Assembly: GCF_036013975.1 (NCBI RefSeq)
Contig: NZ_CP107904.1
Span: 4,589,001-4,653,000, forward strand
Reading direction: 5' to 3'
DNA: 64,000 bases
Source of the DNA: Kitasatospora sp. NBC_00458
GTDB taxonomy: Bacteria; Actinomycetota; Actinomycetes; Streptomycetales; Streptomycetaceae
A model generated the notes under the pieces. That model was given only the letters and a program-made list of their open reading frames with translations. It made no database searches and was not told the DNA's origin. Position 1 is the first letter of the stretch, and each line of letters starts with the position of its first letter. The translations under genes and the position numbers were made by a program. This document shows, piece after piece, positions 56,389 through 64,000 of this stretch.

Positions 56389-57054
56389 ATGAGCCTGAGC
56401 CTGACGGAAGAACTCTGGGCGGCGATCGAGCCGGTCTACGCCGAGATCCTCGACCACCCCTTCATCGCCGGCCTCACCGACGGCACCCTGCCGCGCGAGG
56501 CGTTCCGCCACTTCGTCGTGCAGGACTCGCACTACCTGCGCGACTACGCCCGTGCGCTCGCCGTCTGCGCCGCCAAGGCGCCCGGCGAGGAGGTGCGGGC
56601 CTTCGCCGACGACGCGATCGGCGCGCTGGCGGCGGAGCAGGGCATGCACGCCGAGTTCCTGGACGCCTTCGGCGACACCGCCGAGGAGGCCGCCGCCGAA
56701 CCGGTGCTGCCCACCACCCGCGCCTACACCAGCTACCTGCTCGCCACCGTCTACGGCGGCTCGTTCGCGGAGGCGGTCGGCGCGGTGCTGCCCTGCTACT
56801 GGATCTACGCCCGGGTCGGTGAGCGGCTGCTCGCCCAGGGGTCCCCGGAGCCGCTCTACGCGAAGTGGATCGCCACCTACGGCGACGAGGCGTTCCAGTC
56901 GGTGGTGCGGCGGGTGCTGGCGCTCACCGACCGGCTCGGCGAGGAGATCTCCCCGGCCGAACGGCGGCGCGTGGTCGAGCACTTCGTCACCACCTCGCGG
57001 TACGAGTGGATGTTCTGGGACGCCGCGTGGCGGCGGGAGGCCTGGCCCGTCTGA
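56389..57054 (+). CDS. tenA: TenA family protein (thiaminase II / aminopyrimidine aminohydrolase)
   Basis: This is a 221-aa helical enzyme from ATG 56389. Features are 'HPFIAGLTDGTLPREAFRHF', 'VVQDSHYLRDYARALAV', 'EQGMHAEFLDAFG', 'TSYLLATVYGGSFAEAVGAV', the nucleophile Cys in 'LPCYWIYARVGERLL' and 'KWIATYGDEAF'. TenA hydrolyses aminomethylpyrimidine formed from degraded thiamine so that it can be salvaged. The active-site Cys and the C-terminal 'FWDAAWRREAWP' are intact. No other thiamine genes are near. Confidence 0.94.
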   Translation: MSLSLTEELWAAIEPVYAEILDHPFIAGLTDGTLPREAFRHFVVQDSHYLRDYARALAVCAAKAPGEEVRAFADDAIGALAAEQGMHAEFLDAFGDTAEEAAAEPVLPTTRAYTSYLLATVYGGSFAEAVGAVLPCYWIYARVGERLLAQGSPEPLYAKWIATYGDEAFQSVVRRVLALTDRLGEEISPAERRRVVEHFVTTSRYEWMFWDAAWRREAWPV

Positions 57055-57294
57055 CCCCGCCGCGGGCCGTTCCCGCAGGTCGTCCCCGGTGCTCCGGCGG
57101 GTGCTCCGCCGGGGCTCCGGGCGGGGGCCGGTCCGGGGGTTCCCCCGGGGTCCGGGGTAAGGGGGATCTCCGGGTTCTCTCCGGGCCGTCGGCTCTCGTT
57201 CGGCCACTTGCGTCGCCGTACGATCGAAGTACCGAGAACGAGCGGGATGCGGCACCGGACGGCAGCCGACCCCAAGGGGAGAGAAGGAACGGAC

Positions 57295-57495
57295 ATGGCT
57301 GAGCTCTGGAAGTCGCTGCCCTCGTGGGTGCGGAACATCGTGGTCCCGGTACTGGTGCTGGTACTCGCCTGGAACGTCATCGGACTGGCGTTCAGCCTCG
57401 TCGGCGCCCTGCTGAGCCTGGCCGTCAAGCTGCTGGTGGTGGTCGGCATCGCCGCCGCCGTGGTGATCCTGGTGAAGAAGGCCGCCAGGAACTGA
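57295..57495 (+). CDS. DUF5326 family small membrane protein
   Basis: This is a 66-aa protein from ATG 57295 behind GGGGAGAGAAGG. It begins 'MAELWKSLPSWVRNIVVPVL' and is almost wholly two hydrophobic helices ('VVPVLVLVLAWNVIGLAF' and 'AVKLLVVVGIAAAVVILV') ending 'KKAARN'. It matches the small streptomycete family I know as DUF5326. It is probably a membrane protein of unassigned role. Confidence 0.8.
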   Translation: MAELWKSLPSWVRNIVVPVLVLVLAWNVIGLAFSLVGALLSLAVKLLVVVGIAAAVVILVKKAARN

Positions 57496-57508
57496 GCCCG
57501 CCCGTCAC

Positions 57509-57543
57509 GGACGCCCGCACCCTCACCGGGGGTGCGGGCGTCC
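57509..57543. terminator. Bidirectional terminator DUF5326 / biosynthetic operon
   Basis: A perfect 14-bp stem (57509-57522 with 57530-57543) closes a 7-nt loop and overlaps the stop codon of the reductase gene. It ends the five-gene operon from the right and the DUF5326 gene from the left. Confidence 0.85.
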
Positions 57544-58446
57544 GCCGTTGTCGAGCAGCAGGACGGTGTCGAGGTCCCACAGCGGGCGCCAGCCCTGGGT
57601 GCGGGCGCGGGCCAGGTCCAGGGTGACGCTGCGGGAGAGCTGGTCGACCGCGTACGGCGTCAGGCCGGGGACCCGCCCGGTGCGGGCGGCCAGCCGGGCC
57701 AGCGGCACCGGGACGTGGTGGAGCCGGGCCCGGACGCCGTGGGCGGCGAGCACCGCGCGGACCGTCTCGTCACGCCGGTAGTGGCGGGCGTCCGCGATGT
57801 TGTAGGCGCCCGGTGCCCAGGGACGGCGGCCGGGCCGGCCGGCGCCGACGGCGGCCAGACAGGCGTCGGCGAGGTTGTGCACGGCGGTGAGGCTGAGCCG
57901 GACGTCCCCGCCGGGCAGCAGCAGCCGCCCGTACCGCACCCGTTCCAGCAGCCGCGGCACCAGGTGCGGGTCCCCGGGCCCGTAGACGGCGCGCGGGCGC
58001 AGCACGACCGCCCCCGCCGCGAGCGCGAGCCGTTCGCCGGCCGCCTTGGTGCGCCCGTACGCGTTGAGGTGGCCGCCCGCGGTGGGGTGGTGCTCCTGGA
58101 CGGACTCCCGGCCGATCCGGGGGTCGTAGACGCTGGCGCTGGAGACCCAGACGACCGGCAGGTCGCCGGCGGCGCGCAGCAGGCGCTCGGTGCCGGTGAC
58201 GTTCACGGCGTACTGCCCGGCCTCGGCGGCGGAACCCGGGGGCAGGTCGGCGACGGCGGCGGCGCAGTGCACCACGGCGTCGACGCCGGTGAGGTCGGGG
58301 TCGGCGGTGGCGGCGTCCCAGTGGACGTGGCGGCCGACCGGGCCCGGGCGGCGGCCGTGGCAGACCACGTCGAGGCCGTGGGCGACGGCGGCGCGGGCGA
58401 CGTGCGAGCCGCAGAAGCCGCTCGCGCCGGTGACGGCTATCCGCAT
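57523..58446 (-). CDS. Extended SDR reductase, OleD-like (NAD-dependent epimerase/3beta-HSD family)
   Basis: This is a 307-aa enzyme from ATG 58446, overlapping the P450 gene by 10 bp. The cofactor motif is 'IAVTGASGFCGSHVARAAVA'. Other motifs are 'AVVHCAAAVADLPPGSAAEA', 'VNVTGTERLLRAAGDLPVVW', 'VSSASVYD', the active-site Tyr/Lys in 'NAYGRTKAAGERLA', and 'VLRPRAVYGPGDPHLVPRLL'. In olefin and beta-lactone pathways OleD reduces the beta-keto acid from OleA to a beta-hydroxy acid. Placement with an OleA-like and an acyl-adenylating enzyme supports that role (inference). It could instead act on a sugar nucleotide, since a glycosyltransferase is also in the operon. Confidence 0.8.
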   Translation of the reverse strand: MRIAVTGASGFCGSHVARAAVAHGLDVVCHGRRPGPVGRHVHWDAATADPDLTGVDAVVHCAAAVADLPPGSAAEAGQYAVNVTGTERLLRAAGDLPVVWVSSASVYDPRIGRESVQEHHPTAGGHLNAYGRTKAAGERLALAAGAVVLRPRAVYGPGDPHLVPRLLERVRYGRLLLPGGDVRLSLTAVHNLADACLAAVGAGRPGRRPWAPGAYNIADARHYRRDETVRAVLAAHGVRARLHHVPVPLARLAARTGRVPGLTPYAVDQLSRSVTLDLARARTQGWRPLWDLDTVLLLDNGGRPHPR

Positions 58447-59645
58447 CGGGGGGCTCCTCGGTCGGGGGCGGTGCCGGGGTCGGGGCTGGGGCCTGGCGCC
58501 GGAGTGCGGGTGCGCCGGACGGTGAGCTCCGCCCAGCCGGGGAGGGCGGCGCGGCGGTCGGCCCGGGCGCGGGTGACCACCGGGCGGTACGGGGCGAGGG
58601 CGAGCAGGAGGTCGGCGAGCAGGGCCCGGGCCGCACCGGCGCCGGGGCAGGCGTGCGGTCCGGCGCCGAAGACGGCCTGGGTGGCGGCCGGTCCGGGGGT
58701 CGGCACCGGCCGGTGGGCGAGGGCGGCGTGCCGGGCGACCAGGACCAGCCGGTCGCCGGCCCGGATCCGGTGGCCGGCCAGCACGGCGTCGGCCGCGGCC
58801 ACCCGGGGGAGCAGCGGTGAGGGAGAGGTGAGGCGGAGCAGTTCGGCGGCGAGGGCGGGAGCGGTGGCGGCGTCCACCGACGGCCAGAGTCCGGCGTCCG
58901 CGCACCAGGCGGCCGCCCGGGGGAGGGCGGCGACGGTGGTGTTGACGGCGGCCACCGCGATCATCGCGTCCAGTGGGTCGGGGAGCAGCACGGCCAGCTC
59001 GGTGGCGCGGGCGGTGGCGCGGGCGGCGGAGGCCCGGGCGGCGCGGGGTGTGCGGGGGCCGGGCAGGTGGTCGCGGGCGGCGGCTGCGGCGGCCCGGGTG
59101 GCGGTACCGGCCAGGGCGTGCGGGCAGGCCGTGGAGCCCGTCAGCGCGGCAGCCGTCACCCCGGCCAACTCCTCTGCCAGCGAGACGAGTTCGATCGGTC
59201 CGTCGGCGAGTGCCGGGATCCGGTCGGCGAGCACGGCCTGCCAGTGCGGCCGGATCCGCTCCACCGCCGCCGAGCCGAGGTCGCTCGCCAGCGTCCGCCG
59301 GGCGGACCGGTGTTCGGCGCCGTCCTGGTCGAACAGGAGGCCGCCGTCGGTGAGTCGGGCGGCGGCCCCGCCGGTGGTGCCCGGGGCGGTGCGGTCGAGC
59401 GGGATCCGGGTGAGCGCCTCGCGGTAGGCCTCGGCGCCGTGCACCAGGACGGTGCGGCCGAGCCGGACCACCGGGCGCCGCCGGGTGACGGCGAGCAGGG
59501 CGAACAGGACGGGGTGGCTGCGGAGGTAGACCAGGCGGTCGCGCCGCCGGGCGGTGCGGTCCGGGGCGGCGAGCTCGGTGGCGCCGAGCCCGGCGCTGCT
59601 GCCTTCGCGGTCGGCGGCGGGCGCGCCCCGGTCGAGCCCGCTCAT
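58437..59645 (-). CDS. Cytochrome P450
   Basis: This is a 402-aa haem monooxygenase; ATG 59645 overlaps the ligase stop (ATGA). The haem-binding loop is 'VFGAGPHACPGAGAARALLA' with the Cys ligand. The ExxR pair is in 'LAAELLRLTSPSPLLPR'. 'LLFDQDGAEHRSARRTLASD' corresponds to the C-helix substrate region. The I-helix 'AMIAVAAVNTTVAALPRAAA' lacks the usual acid-Thr pair and has N-T-T instead, which may alter oxygen activation. It probably tailors the product of the surrounding acyl-condensing enzymes. No ferredoxin is encoded in the operon. Confidence 0.88.
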   Translation of the reverse strand: MSGLDRGAPAADREGSSAGLGATELAAPDRTARRRDRLVYLRSHPVLFALLAVTRRRPVVRLGRTVLVHGAEAYREALTRIPLDRTAPGTTGGAAARLTDGGLLFDQDGAEHRSARRTLASDLGSAAVERIRPHWQAVLADRIPALADGPIELVSLAEELAGVTAAALTGSTACPHALAGTATRAAAAAARDHLPGPRTPRAARASAARATARATELAVLLPDPLDAMIAVAAVNTTVAALPRAAAWCADAGLWPSVDAATAPALAAELLRLTSPSPLLPRVAAADAVLAGHRIRAGDRLVLVARHAALAHRPVPTPGPAATQAVFGAGPHACPGAGAARALLADLLLALAPYRPVVTRARADRRAALPGWAELTVRRTRTPAPGPSPDPGTAPDRGAPRCG

Positions 59646-61129
59646 CCGGACAACTCCCTCGCGCAGTAGGCGGATGCGGCCGTCCGGTCGGGCTTGCGGG
59701 AGCGGCCGGCCAGGGGGACCTCACCGAACAGTACGGCGTCCGGACGGGCCGCGCCCATCCGGCCCAGCGGCCCCTCCAGCGCGGCCCGCAGCCGGCCGGG
59801 GTCGGTGCCGCGGACGGGCTGGACGAGGGCGACCAGCCGCTCGTCGCCGTCCCCGGCCGGGATGCCGACCAGCACCGCGAGTTCGACGCCCGGCAGGTGC
59901 AGCGCCGGTTCGTAGAGGCCCGGGTAGATGTTCTCCGCGCGGCGCAGCACCATGTCCTTCAGCCGGCCGGCGAGGACGATCCGGCCGTCCGCCCCGAGCG
60001 CGGCACGGTCGCCGGTGCGCACCCACGGGTCGGGCTCCTCACCGAGGTAGCGGTGGCGGGCGCCGGGGCCGGTGAGCAGGAGTTCGCCGTCCGGACCGAG
60101 GTCGGTGCGGACGCCCGGCAGCGGGGCCCCGACCAGGTCGCCGGGCCCGGTGAAGGCGCTCTTCTCGGCCTCCTCGACGGCCGCCGCCGGGAACAGTTCG
60201 GTGAGCGCGTACACCCCCCACGCCTGCTCGGCGCCGGCCCGCTTGACCCGGCGGAGCAGGTCGGCGTCGGCCGGCGCCGAGCCGGTCCAGACCCGGCCGG
60301 TGAACCGGGCCCCGGCGGCCAGGGCGGCGCGCAGCTGCGGTGGGGTGAGGTAGGTGTGGGCCGGTGCCAGCCGGGCGAGTTGGCGGGCCAGCGCGCCCGG
60401 TGTGCGGGCCGGCAGCGCGACGGCGGCGCCCGCGGCGAGGGCCGGGGCCAGGACGAAGAAGGTGCCGCCCAGGACGGTCGTCCCCGCGCGCGGTTCGACC
60501 AGGTCGGTGACCGTCCGCAGTCCGGCGGCCAGGCCGTCCCGGGTGTGCACCACGGCGCGCGGGCGGGCGGTGGTGCCGGAGGTGAAGACGATGACGGCGT
60601 CGGCGTCGCGGCCGTGGCCGTCGTGGCCCGGGACGCGGGGCACGGAGGCGCCGAACCGGCCGGTCCGCAGCCGGGGCGCGCAGCCGGGCAGGCGCCGGCC
60701 GAGGGTGGCGACCGGGCCGAGCGCGCCCAGCGGGGGCAGCGCGAGACCGGCGCGGCGGGCCAGCGGCCCGGCCCAGCCGGCCACCGCCTGGGCGGCGGCG
60801 TCGGCGAGCACCAGGGCGGGCTGGGCCAGCGCCAGCCGGGAGGCCAGGACGTCGGGCCCGGCGGCCGGGTCGAGGACGGCGGTCCGCAGGCCGAGCCGGT
60901 GCGCGGCGAGCAGGACGGCGAGCGCCCGGGGGCCGGGGCGGACGGCGACGCCGAGGGTGTCGCCGGCTCCGAGGCCGCGGGCGTGCAGGGCGGTGGCGTA
61001 GGTGCCGGCGAGGTCGGCGAGTTCGCCGCGCCGGATCCCGACCCGGGTGGTGCCGAGCCGGGTGTGCCGCAGCACGGCCGGGCGGTCGGGGTGGACGGTG
61101 CGCAGGGCGTGGGCGAGCCGGTCGAGCAT
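59642..61129 (-). CDS. AMP-dependent acyl-adenylating enzyme (candidate OleC-like)
   Basis: This is a 495-aa member of the ANL superfamily from ATG 61129 behind GAGGAAACCC. Motifs are 'AVIVFTSGTTARPRAVVHTR' (P-loop), 'WGVYALTELFPAAAVEEAEK' (A5-like), 'WVRTGDRAALGADGRIVLAG' (A7/A8 Asp and hinge) and the C-terminal 'AGRSRKPDRTAASAYCA' with the catalytic Lys. It activates a carboxylate with ATP. In ole operons the equivalent OleC adenylates a beta-hydroxy acid and closes the beta-lactone. The match to OleC is by operon context and superfamily, not by a diagnostic motif, so fatty acyl-AMP or acyl-CoA ligase activity remains possible. It couples to P450 by a 4-base overlap. Confidence 0.82.
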   Translation of the reverse strand: MLDRLAHALRTVHPDRPAVLRHTRLGTTRVGIRRGELADLAGTYATALHARGLGAGDTLGVAVRPGPRALAVLLAAHRLGLRTAVLDPAAGPDVLASRLALAQPALVLADAAAQAVAGWAGPLARRAGLALPPLGALGPVATLGRRLPGCAPRLRTGRFGASVPRVPGHDGHGRDADAVIVFTSGTTARPRAVVHTRDGLAAGLRTVTDLVEPRAGTTVLGGTFFVLAPALAAGAAVALPARTPGALARQLARLAPAHTYLTPPQLRAALAAGARFTGRVWTGSAPADADLLRRVKRAGAEQAWGVYALTELFPAAAVEEAEKSAFTGPGDLVGAPLPGVRTDLGPDGELLLTGPGARHRYLGEEPDPWVRTGDRAALGADGRIVLAGRLKDMVLRRAENIYPGLYEPALHLPGVELAVLVGIPAGDGDERLVALVQPVRGTDPGRLRAALEGPLGRMGAARPDAVLFGEVPLAGRSRKPDRTAASAYCARELSG

Positions 61130-61154
61130 GGGTTTCCTCGGCGAGGGAGTCTGG

Positions 61155-61188
<34 letters not shown>

Positions 61189-61224
61189 CCGGTGGCCCGG
61201 GGGCGGGGCGGGGCGCCGTCGCGC

Positions 61225-62010
61225 TCAGCGGACGTCGACGGAGCGCGGGCCGGCGCCGCGCTCCAGGTACCAGCGCGCGGTGCCGACCACCCCGTAGGCG
61301 CGGATCCGGCGGGTGGAGTTCTGCACCACCATGTCCCGGCGGTGCACGATCGCGGTGGAGTGCCGGCGGACCCTGTTGATGAACGTCCGGTCGGTGGGCG
61401 AGGGGCGGCGCGGCATGCCGCCGACCGCCCGGTACAGCTCGGCGGTGATCGCCATGTTGTTGCCGGCGTGCATCCGGTACGGGGTGAGGTAGCCGTGCCG
61501 GCGGCGGTGCGCGGGCCGGATCCGGCCGAAGAACGCGCCCAGGGCGACCAGCACCCGGAAGACGGTGCGGCCCGCCGGCCCGTGCTCGTCCCGGCGGGCG
61601 GTGACCCGTCCGCAGACCAGCCCGCCGCAGGCGAGCAGTCCGGCCCGGGCGGCCGCGCTCCAGCCGGGTTCGGGCAGGCAGTCGGCGTCGGTGCGGGCGA
61701 GCAGGGTGGCTCCGCGGGCGATGGCGTGCCGGAAGGCGGTGTCGACCGCCGAGCCGACGCCCTTCTCCGGCTCGACCAGCACCTCGACCGGGAAGGGCGC
61801 CCGGGCGGCGAAGGCCCGGACGGCGGCGACGGTGCCGTCGGTGGAGCCGTTGTCGGCGACCAGCAGGGTGAACTCCCGGTCCCGCTGGGCGGCGAGGGCG
61901 TTCAGGGCGTCGGCGATCCGGGCCTCCTCCTGGTAGGCGGGGACGACGACCCAGAGTTCATGGCCGGCCGCGGGGGCCGGGGCGGCTCCGGGCGCGGGCG
62001 GGGTGTTCAC
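61225..62010 (-). CDS. Glycosyltransferase family 2
   Basis: This is a 261-aa GT-A enzyme; GTG 62010 overlaps the OleA-like stop (GTGA). Motifs are 'LWVVVPAYQEEARIADALNA', 'TLLVADNGSTDGTVAAVRAF', 'LLARTDADCLPEPGWSAAAR' (metal-binding D-x-D) and 'HAGNNMAITAELYRAVGGMP'. One amphipathic/hydrophobic stretch ('VFRVLVALGAFFGRIR') may contact the membrane. It transfers a sugar from a nucleotide donor. In this operon it may glycosylate the lipid or beta-lactone product, or a carrier. The acceptor and sugar cannot be told from sequence. Confidence 0.88.
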   Translation of the reverse strand: MNTPPAPGAAPAPAAGHELWVVVPAYQEEARIADALNALAAQRDREFTLLVADNGSTDGTVAAVRAFAARAPFPVEVLVEPEKGVGSAVDTAFRHAIARGATLLARTDADCLPEPGWSAAARAGLLACGGLVCGRVTARRDEHGPAGRTVFRVLVALGAFFGRIRPAHRRRHGYLTPYRMHAGNNMAITAELYRAVGGMPRRPSPTDRTFINRVRRHSTAIVHRRDMVVQNSTRRIRAYGVVGTARWYLERGAGPRSVDVR

Positions 62011-63020
62011 GACGCCTCCCAGACCATCGTCATCAGGCTGACGCCGCCGCCCAGGCCGATCAGCAGTACCTTGTCCCCCGGGTTCAACTCGTGCTGTATT
62101 CGATCCAGTTGGATGCCGAGCGTCGCGCTGGCGACATTGCCCAGCTCGGGCACGGTGACCACCAGCTTCTCCGCCGGCACGCCGGTGAGCTCGACGAACC
62201 GCTCCAGGTAGGGGAGGGTCACCTGGTGCACCAGGACCCGGGCGTAGTCGTCCCAGCCGAGGCCGGTGCGGGCGGCCACCCGGGTCAGGATGTGACCGCC
62301 GATCCGCTCGAAGACCCCGCGCAACTCCTTTCCACTGCCCCGGAAGTAGCTGTACTCGTCGCCGCGCGGGTGGCGTGAGCCGCCGCCCGGGATGCCGCCG
62401 ACCTCCCAGTGCTCGGAGGCGGTCTCGGTCTCGACGTCGAGGATGCCGCCGCGCTCCACCGCCTCGACCACCACGGCCGCGCCGGCGTCGCCGAAGGTGT
62501 ACCCGGCGAACCCGTCGCGGAAGGCGGCGAGGCCGTCCGGGTCGCGCCGCATCGCCCGGCTCGGCGTCTCGCCGGTGACCACCAGCGCCCTCCGGGCCCG
62601 GCCGGCGAGGATCATCGCGCGGGCCAGGTCGATGCCGTTGAGGAAGCTGTTGCAGGCGTTGCTGACGTCCAGCGCGTGGGCGCGGGAGCCGAGTTCGGCC
62701 TGCACGAGGTGGGCGGTGGCGGGCTCGCAGACGTCCCGGGTGGCGGAGGCGTACAGCAGCAGGTCGAGGTCGAGCGGGTCCAGCCCGCGGGCGGTGAGCG
62801 CGCGCCGGGCGGCGCCGACGGCGAGGGTGGAGGCGTACTCCCCCTCGGCCGCGAAGTGCCGGGTGACGATGCCGGTCGCCTTCTCGAAGGTCCGCTCCGG
62901 CAGGCGGAGCCGGCCGCCGGCCGTGACCTCGTCCTGGAGCTGCTGGGAGGTCAGGCGGCGGGCGGGGAGGTGGGCTCCGACGGCGGTGATGCCGATCCGC
63001 GCGGTGGCTGCAGGGTGCAT
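62007..63020 (-). CDS. Thiolase-fold condensing enzyme, OleA-like (3-oxoacyl-ACP synthase III family)
   Basis: This is a 337-aa enzyme from ATG 63020 with GGGGGT upstream, first gene of the operon. The catalytic triad is Cys123 in 'ALDVSNACNSFLNGIDLARA', His265 in 'VLVHQVTLPYLERFVEL' and Asn295 in 'PELGNVASATLGIQLDRI'. 'LLYASATRDVCEPATAHLVQ' carries Glu99, 24 residues before the Cys. It resembles the region of OleA that supplies the extra glutamate for head-to-head Claisen condensation. OleA joins two acyl-CoAs to a beta-keto acid; FabH and other KAS III enzymes lack this segment. The ligase and SDR neighbours support the OleA reading over a FabH role. Confidence 0.83.
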   Translation of the reverse strand: MHPAATARIGITAVGAHLPARRLTSQQLQDEVTAGGRLRLPERTFEKATGIVTRHFAAEGEYASTLAVGAARRALTARGLDPLDLDLLLYASATRDVCEPATAHLVQAELGSRAHALDVSNACNSFLNGIDLARAMILAGRARRALVVTGETPSRAMRRDPDGLAAFRDGFAGYTFGDAGAAVVVEAVERGGILDVETETASEHWEVGGIPGGGSRHPRGDEYSYFRGSGKELRGVFERIGGHILTRVAARTGLGWDDYARVLVHQVTLPYLERFVELTGVPAEKLVVTVPELGNVASATLGIQLDRIQHELNPGDKVLLIGLGGGVSLMTMVWEAS

Positions 63021-63041
63021 ACCCCCATCGTCCTGCGGACG

Positions 63042-63085
63042 CGCCCGCGCCCACCTGAGTACCCGTACTCAGGTGGGCGCGGGCG
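63042..63085. terminator. Long perfect hairpin between the SPFH gene and the biosynthetic operon
   Basis: Perfect 20-bp arms (63042-63061 and 63066-63085) are separated by a 4-nt CCCG loop. The hairpin starts 16 bp after the SPFH stop codon and lies 22 bp before the OleA-like start. It should end the SPFH transcript; its closeness to the start means the operon promoter must lie at or within it, or the hairpin acts as an attenuator. Confidence 0.7.
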
Positions 63086-63100
63086 GGCTACCCAACCGCG

Positions 63101-64000
63101 TCACTCCTCCCCGGGCACCCGGTCCACCGGGACCTGCTGGGCCGGGACGGTACGCACGGCGGTGCCGGGCGACGGTGCCGGTGCCGGTGCCGGTGCGGCC
63201 TCCGGACCGATCGTGGTCAGCAGCTGCCGGGCCAGACCGAGTCCGGTGCCGCCCATGGTGAGCGCCTTGGCGAACAACTCGCCCATCCCGTCGGCGCCGT
63301 TGAGCAGCACCATGTGCTCGACGTTGCCGAAGGACTCGGCGGCGGCCAGCACGATGTCGGGCCACTTCTCCGCCAACTCCTGTGCCACCAGGGCCTCCTG
63401 GTTCTCGGCCAGCGCCTCGGCCCGGGCCTTGAGGCCCTCGGCCCTGGCGAGCCCGAGCGCCCGGACCGCCTCCGCGTCCGCCAGGCCGCGGGCCTCGGCG
63501 GACGCGGCCTCCGCCTCACCGGTGGCCCTGGTCGCCTCGGCGGCGGCCAGACCGCGCAGCTTGGTGGCCTCCGCCTCGGCCTGGGCCGCGATCCGGACCC
63601 GGCCCGCCTCGGCCGCGGCCTTCAGCTCGGTCTCCTGGGCCTGGGCCTGCGCGGCGGAGATCCGGGCGTCGCGGTCGGCGTCCGCCGTGGTCCGGGTGTC
63701 GTAGGCGCGGGCGTCGGCCGGCTTGCGGACGTCGATCTGGAGCTGCTGCTCCTTGCGCTGGGCCTCCAACTCGGCGACCCGGGTCTCCTGGACCACCACC
63801 TGCTGCCGGGCGGCGGCGTCGGCGAGCGGTCCGGCCTGCCGGGCCCGGGCGCTGGCGGTGTCCATCTCGGCCTGGTACGAGGCCTGTTGGATCTCGCTGT
63901 TGCGGGTCGCCTCGGCCTTCCGGGCGGCCGCCTCCTGCTCGGCCTCGGTGGCCAGCCGGTCGGCGTCGGCCTGGGCGATCCGGGCGTCCCGCTGGACGGC
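63101..64000 (-). CDS. SPFH/flotillin family protein (5' part outside window)
   Basis: These are the C-terminal 300 residues; the frame runs off the window at 64000 and stops at 63101. The sequence is a long Ala/Glu/Gln/Arg heptad coiled coil with the flotillin EA-repeat pattern ('ARKAEATRNSEIQQASYQAE', 'EAEATKLRGLAAAEATRATG', 'EAEAASAEARGLADAEAVRA'). The C-terminal flotillin-type domain is 'LAEKWPDIVLAAAESFGNVE', 'HMVLLNGADGMGELFAKALT'. A Pro-rich tail follows. Flotillins oligomerise on the inner membrane and organise fluid microdomains. The N-terminal hairpin and SPFH domain are not in view. Confidence 0.9.
   Translation of the reverse strand, partial: AVQRDARIAQADADRLATEAEQEAAARKAEATRNSEIQQASYQAEMDTASARARQAGPLADAAARQQVVVQETRVAELEAQRKEQQLQIDVRKPADARAYDTRTTADADRDARISAAQAQAQETELKAAAEAGRVRIAAQAEAEATKLRGLAAAEATRATGEAEAASAEARGLADAEAVRALGLARAEGLKARAEALAENQEALVAQELAEKWPDIVLAAAESFGNVEHMVLLNGADGMGELFAKALTMGGTGLGLARQLLTTIGPEAAPAPAPAPSPGTAVRTVPAQQVPVDRVPGEE

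Noticed and set aside
57523..58446. SDR gene as a sugar-nucleotide epimerase making a donor for the GT2 enzyme
   Set aside because: It remains possible, but there are no nucleotidyltransferase or other sugar genes in the operon, and the OleA-like and ligase partners fit an OleD role better.

Overview
The window is about 73% GC and comes from a Streptomycetaceae chromosome (Streptomyces or Kitasatospora), close to the replication origin. The evidence is the sporulation pair ssgR/ssgA, tandem class E sortases, the fhaA-fhaB-pstP-rodA-pbpA-pknB operon with crgA and the rhomboid gene nearby, DLW-39, and a lone TTA (bldA) codon in ssgR. The left edge cuts a cyclopropane-fatty-acyl synthase gene and the right edge cuts a flotillin-like gene.

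Region 1 (1-20 kb) is the core growth and division block. It holds tRNA-Ile, DUF6191, DLW-39, tRNA-Ala, DUF5324 and a rhomboid protease, followed by a cluster of seven DnaA-box-like 9-mers. Next come crgA (divisome regulator), a DUF881 protein, a 59-aa membrane protein, a PabA/TrpG-type glutamine amidotransferase and two class E sortases. On the opposite strand an operon runs fhaA > fhaB > pstP > rodA/ftsW > pbpA, then pknB: kinase, phosphatase, FHA readers, glycan polymerase and transpeptidase of wall synthesis. A 1.48-kb IS30-family element sits in the loop of the terminator hairpin between the converging sortase and pknB units. tRNA-Leu(CAG) closes the block.

Region 2 (20-47 kb) is mixed. 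It contains a NarL-type two-component system, an MprF-like lysyl-PG synthase, a PAS/GAF/PP2C/HATPase phosphatase, a J-domain/rhodanese ORF, a DUF5819+HTTM pair, an FUSC transporter, a divergent TetR unit with twin operators, an RNA methyltransferase, a peptidoglycan-active secreted protein, PNPOx/VOC genes, XRE and CGNR regulators, an FAD monooxygenase, PaaN, a PIG-V mannosyltransferase and a TetR regulator.

Region 3 (47-57.5 kb) carries bkdR and divergent bkdABC (branched-chain 2-oxoacid dehydrogenase, supplying branched acyl-CoA starters), a globin-FNR protein, a Nudix hydrolase, ssgR > ssgA, a membrane protein, a cupin, tenA and DUF5326. PaaN and the bkd operon share a near-identical TetR-type palindrome.

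Region 4 (57.5-63 kb) is a tightly overlapping five-gene operon: OleA-like thiolase, GT2 glycosyltransferase, acyl-adenylating enzyme, P450 and OleD-like reductase. No OleB decarboxylase gene is visible. It looks like a small biosynthetic cluster that could make a decorated beta-lactone or beta-hydroxy lipid, and is the best candidate here for an undescribed system. An SPFH/flotillin gene follows at the edge.
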